A stretch of DNA of 15,690 bases from Bacteroidota bacterium (GTDB taxonomy: Bacteria > Bacteroidota > Bacteroidia > Flavobacteriales > Flavobacteriaceae), in contig JAEWLN010000186.1 of the NCBI GenBank assembly GCA_023457535.1, positions 1-15,690 on the forward strand, given 5' to 3'. A model generated the notes under the pieces. The model saw only the letters and a list, made by a program, of their open reading frames with translations. It had not been told where the DNA came from and did not search any database. A program made the position numbers and the translations under genes. Positions within the stretch are counted from its first letter, which is position 1. Every line of letters starts with the position of its first letter. Positions 13,208 through 15,690 of the stretch are shown here, piece after piece.

Positions 13208-15475
13208 TCACGGCCGGTCCGACATATAAAATACGAGCGATCCGCCCTGCACGATATCGCGGTGTGCTATTGACCATTTGTCGAGCCGTTTACCGTTGAA
13301 CTCCACTTTCTTCACGTAGACGTTGCGCCCGGATTGGTTGACGGTCTTGATCTGCAAAGTAGCACCATGCTCAAGCTGGACTGATGCGGAAGTTACAAGC
13401 GGACTGCCAATTGCGTATTCCGATGAACCGGGCGCGACGGGATAAAATCCGAGTGCAGAAAAAACATACCACGCGCTCATTTGCCCGCAGTCGTCATTGC
13501 CACCCAATCCGTCCGGGGCATTTTTATATTGCATCTGGAGTATTTTTCGGATCTGGGCCTGTCCTTTCCACGGCCGATCGGTCCAATTGTACAAATAGGC
13601 CACGTGGTGCGCGGGCTCGTTGCCGTGCACATAACCTCCGATGATGCCCTCGCGCGTAATGTCTTCTGTTTCTGCAAAGAAAGCGTCGGGAAAATGCATC
13701 GCAAAAAGCGCATCGAGCCGTTGACGGAACTTTTTGCGGCCACCCATCGCGCGTGCCAATGCCTCAGGATCGTGCGGTACGAAAAAGCTGTAATTCCACG
13801 AATTGCCTTCGATGAAACCCTGTCCATGCGTGCCAAGCACATCGGCGCCGGATTTGAAACGGCCATCGGACAAGCGTTCCTGCATAAAGCCTGTGGCCGG
13901 ATTGAATACGTTTTTCCAGTTCCCCGATCGGTCCGCGAACCGCGCATAGGCGGCACTTTTACCGATATGCGCGCTCAATTGGGCGATGCACCAATCGTCG
14001 TAGGCGTATTCAAGGGTATTGGAAACCGAGGTTCCGCTGCGATCAGACGGCACAAACCCGCAATCGATATAAACGCCGATGCCTTCGTAGATGCGCTTGT
14101 CCGCCGTTGCCACGCACGCCTCTAACGCTTTTTGTGCATCGCCTTTATAAACGCCTTTTACGATGGCATCGGCAATGACCGATACGGCGTGATATCCGCT
14201 CATACACCAATTGTCGTTGGCGTAATGCGACCAGATCGGCAGCATTTTAAGCGCACTTTGGTCGAAATGTGCCAGCATCGATTGTACCATGTCGGCATTG
14301 CGCACCGGTTGGATAAGGTTCAGCAGCGGATGCAGCGCCCGGTACGTGTCCCAAAGTGAAAATGTAGTGTAGTTGGTGAACCCGTCGGCAGTATGGACAT
14401 TCTGGTCAACGCCTTTGTATTGGCCGTTGACATCCTGATAAACCGTCGGGCCGAGCATGGTGTGGTACAGTGCGGTGTAAAAATTGGTTTTGTCCTGCTG
14501 CGGTGCGTCGATGTGGATGCGCGACAATTCAGACTCCCACGCGGCCTGGGCGGCAGACTTCGCTTTGTCAAAATCCCAATGGGGAATTTCCGTCTTCATG
14601 TTGTCGACCGCATTGGCCTGACTGACGGGCGAGAGCGCCAATTTGACGCCGATTTGTTCCCCTGTATCGGTCTCAAAATCAAAATGCATCCGGATTTGTT
14701 TTCCGGCAATTTCCGGAAAATTATGGTCCTGATCGAATTTACGCCAGAATCCGCGATAGGTTTGCCGGGTTTCGAAGTTCTTTTGCCCGTAGCTTTTAAA
14801 GGGTTTGGAAAAAGACATTGCGAAGTACACGGTGCGGGTGCGCGCCCATCCGTTGGTTTGCCGGTATCCGGTTATCAATGTGTCGTTGATTACGCGAACA
14901 TACGTCCAGACGTTTTTATCGGTGTAATTGTAGATGCCGTGCATCAAATCAAGTATGATGTGCGATTGGCCTGATTTGGGAAATTTGTATTGGTGCATAC
15001 CCACACGGGTAGTCGCGGTGAGTTCGGCCAGGATGTGATCGTCCTCGAGCAATACTTTGTAATAACCGGCCTGGGCCATTTCATTGCGATGCGAATACGC
15101 AGATCTGAAACCACTTAGCGGGTTCGAGGCGACGCCGGGATTGAGCTGTAAGTTCCCTACTGTCGGCATAAGGAGAAAATCGCCGAGATCGGAATGACCG
15201 GTACCGCTGAAATGCGTGTGGCTGAATCCTACAATGGTGGGATCGTCGTATTGATAACCGGCGCAGTATCGGTACACTTCAGGGTTATACCGGCCGTTGC
15301 GCTCGTAGGGAATTGTGTCGGTATCGGGGCTTAATTGCACGGCACCGAACGGAACGGTTGCTCCGGGATAGGTGTGTCCCATTTTTTGCGTTCCAATCAG
15401 CGGATTGACATAGCGAACAAGTTCTTGTGCGTTTATTAAAACCGGACACAGCAATACCAGAAAAAGGGATTTCAT
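13208..15475 (-). CDS. Glycoside hydrolase family 92 alpha-mannosidase
   Basis: The 755-residue enzyme starts MKSLFLVLLCPVLINAQ, a signal peptide. The frame is open for 21 more codons upstream, but those lack signal features. The N-terminal beta domain begins VRYVNPLIGTQKMGHTYPGA and contains GFSHTHFSGTGH, both typical of GH92. The catalytic (alpha/alpha)6 part carries HGNEPAHHVAYLYN with Glu620 as the likely acid, and GGNDDCGQMSAWYVFSALGF with Asp661/Asp662 in the region supplying the base. GH92 enzymes are Ca-dependent, inverting exo-alpha-mannosidases; the linkage (1,2, 1,3, 1,4 or 1,6) is not readable. It should act in the periplasm or at the outer membrane on N-glycans or mannans. No SusC/D pair or T9SS domain is present, so it is a solitary gene rather than part of a visible utilisation locus. 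Confidence 0.95.
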   Translation of the reverse strand: MKSLFLVLLCPVLINAQELVRYVNPLIGTQKMGHTYPGATVPFGAVQLSPDTDTIPYERNGRYNPEVYRYCAGYQYDDPTIVGFSHTHFSGTGHSDLGDFLLMPTVGNLQLNPGVASNPLSGFRSAYSHRNEMAQAGYYKVLLEDDHILAELTATTRVGMHQYKFPKSGQSHIILDLMHGIYNYTDKNVWTYVRVINDTLITGYRQTNGWARTRTVYFAMSFSKPFKSYGQKNFETRQTYRGFWRKFDQDHNFPEIAGKQIRMHFDFETDTGEQIGVKLALSPVSQANAVDNMKTEIPHWDFDKAKSAAQAAWESELSRIHIDAPQQDKTNFYTALYHTMLGPTVYQDVNGQYKGVDQNVHTADGFTNYTTFSLWDTYRALHPLLNLIQPVRNADMVQSMLAHFDQSALKMLPIWSHYANDNWCMSGYHAVSVIADAIVKGVYKGDAQKALEACVATADKRIYEGIGVYIDCGFVPSDRSGTSVSNTLEYAYDDWCIAQLSAHIGKSAAYARFADRSGNWKNVFNPATGFMQERLSDGRFKSGADVLGTHGQGFIEGNSWNYSFFVPHDPEALARAMGGRKKFRQRLDALFAMHFPDAFFAETEDITREGIIGGYVHGNEPAHHVAYLYNWTDRPWKGQAQIRKILQMQYKNAPDGLGGNDDCGQMSAWYVFSALGFYPVAPGSSEYAIGSPLVTSASVQLEHGATLQIKTVNQSGRNVYVKKVEFNGKRLDKWSIAHRDIVQGGSLVFYMSDRP

Positions 15476-15655
15476 AGGGGGAATTTGATGTCTAAGGTAT
15501 AAAAATGGTGGCTTTGCGGATGATTTTTTGGTGATCAAAAAGAGAAATGTGGTTTTTCTGTACTACTGGTATCGGAAAAAATCGTATCTTCTCCCCTGTA
15601 GGGAAGGGGGCGTAGGGTTTACCCCTAACGTTTTCCGGTGATTTTTGATTATAGG

Positions 15656-15676
15656 AAATCTGTACTTTTTGTTAAA
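15656..15676 (+). repeat. 21-nt repeat, right copy (same orientation as 77-97)
   Basis: This is an exact 21-nt match to 77-97. It lies in the gene-free end of the window (15476-15690), downstream of a C/G-rich block (15593-15630) with several short inverted repeats (AGGGTTTACCCCT is one). It points towards a gene beyond the right edge. The mannosidase promoter should also lie in 15476-15560 on the other strand, but no good -7 box was found. Confidence 0.6.
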
Positions 15677-15690
15677 CTTTTATTGGGATT

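Noticed and set aside
13481..14974. Long plus-strand open frames (13481-14125 and 14393-14974) inside the mannosidase
   Set aside because: These are antisense to clearly conserved GH92 sequence and their products match nothing I recognise.
15476..15538. 21-residue extension of the mannosidase N-terminus
   Set aside because: Met at 15475 starts a good signal peptide, and the added residues would bury it behind a basic stretch without signal character.

Overview
The window looks like chromosomal DNA from a member of the Bacteroidetes, most likely Flavobacteriaceae. Two secreted proteins end in type IX secretion (T9SS) C-terminal sorting domains. Several genes have the Bacteroidetes -7 promoter element TAnnTTTG instead of a sigma70 -10 box. 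Shine-Dalgarno sequences are mostly absent. A serine palmitoyltransferase-type enzyme is present, which fits the sphingolipid or sulfonolipid chemistry of this phylum. By eye the base composition is fairly balanced, so GC-richer than a typical Flavobacterium. There is no tRNA, rRNA, CRISPR array, transposase or phage gene, so this is ordinary chromosome with many single-gene transcription units.

Left part (1-5451): a YghO/BcerS-like GNAT acyltransferase (160-1290) converges, with overlapping stop codons, on a small lipoprotein gene. A T9SS-exported delta-60-repeat protein and a very acidic 97-residue protein follow. A bidirectional terminator at 3785-3810 separates them from a convergent serine palmitoyltransferase-family gene (3838-5106). 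The first and last of these enzymes could supply two steps of bacterial ceramide synthesis (long-chain base formation and N-acylation). The reductase (CerR) is not in the window.

Middle part (5107-9043): a META/HslJ-domain T9SS protein, an exported TraB/GumN-like protein (DUF5694 type), an NYN-LOTUS putative RNA-processing protein, a 77-residue membrane-anchored protein with its own terminator, and a 47-residue putative lipoprotein that is easy to miss. Two gene-poor gaps (5107-5451 and 6139-6497) each hold a copy of a hairpin-containing element with the same flanking core, in opposite orientation.

Right part (9044-15690): a soluble histidine kinase with five PAS domains, no receiver domain and an apparent TTG start; a small threonine-rich lipoprotein; a strong terminator hairpin lying only 7 nt before a NUDIX hydrolase start codon; a small exported protein; and a GH92 alpha-mannosidase abutting it tail to tail. 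The last 200 bases have no gene. They contain a 21-nt sequence that also occurs exactly near the left end of the window, in the same orientation.

The genes do not form one operon. The most coherent functional theme is envelope biology: lipid synthesis, lipoproteins and secreted proteins. I see no clearly new multi-gene system. The strongest leads are the two structured intergenic elements, the ceramide gene pair, the hairpin at the NUDIX start and the 21-nt repeat.
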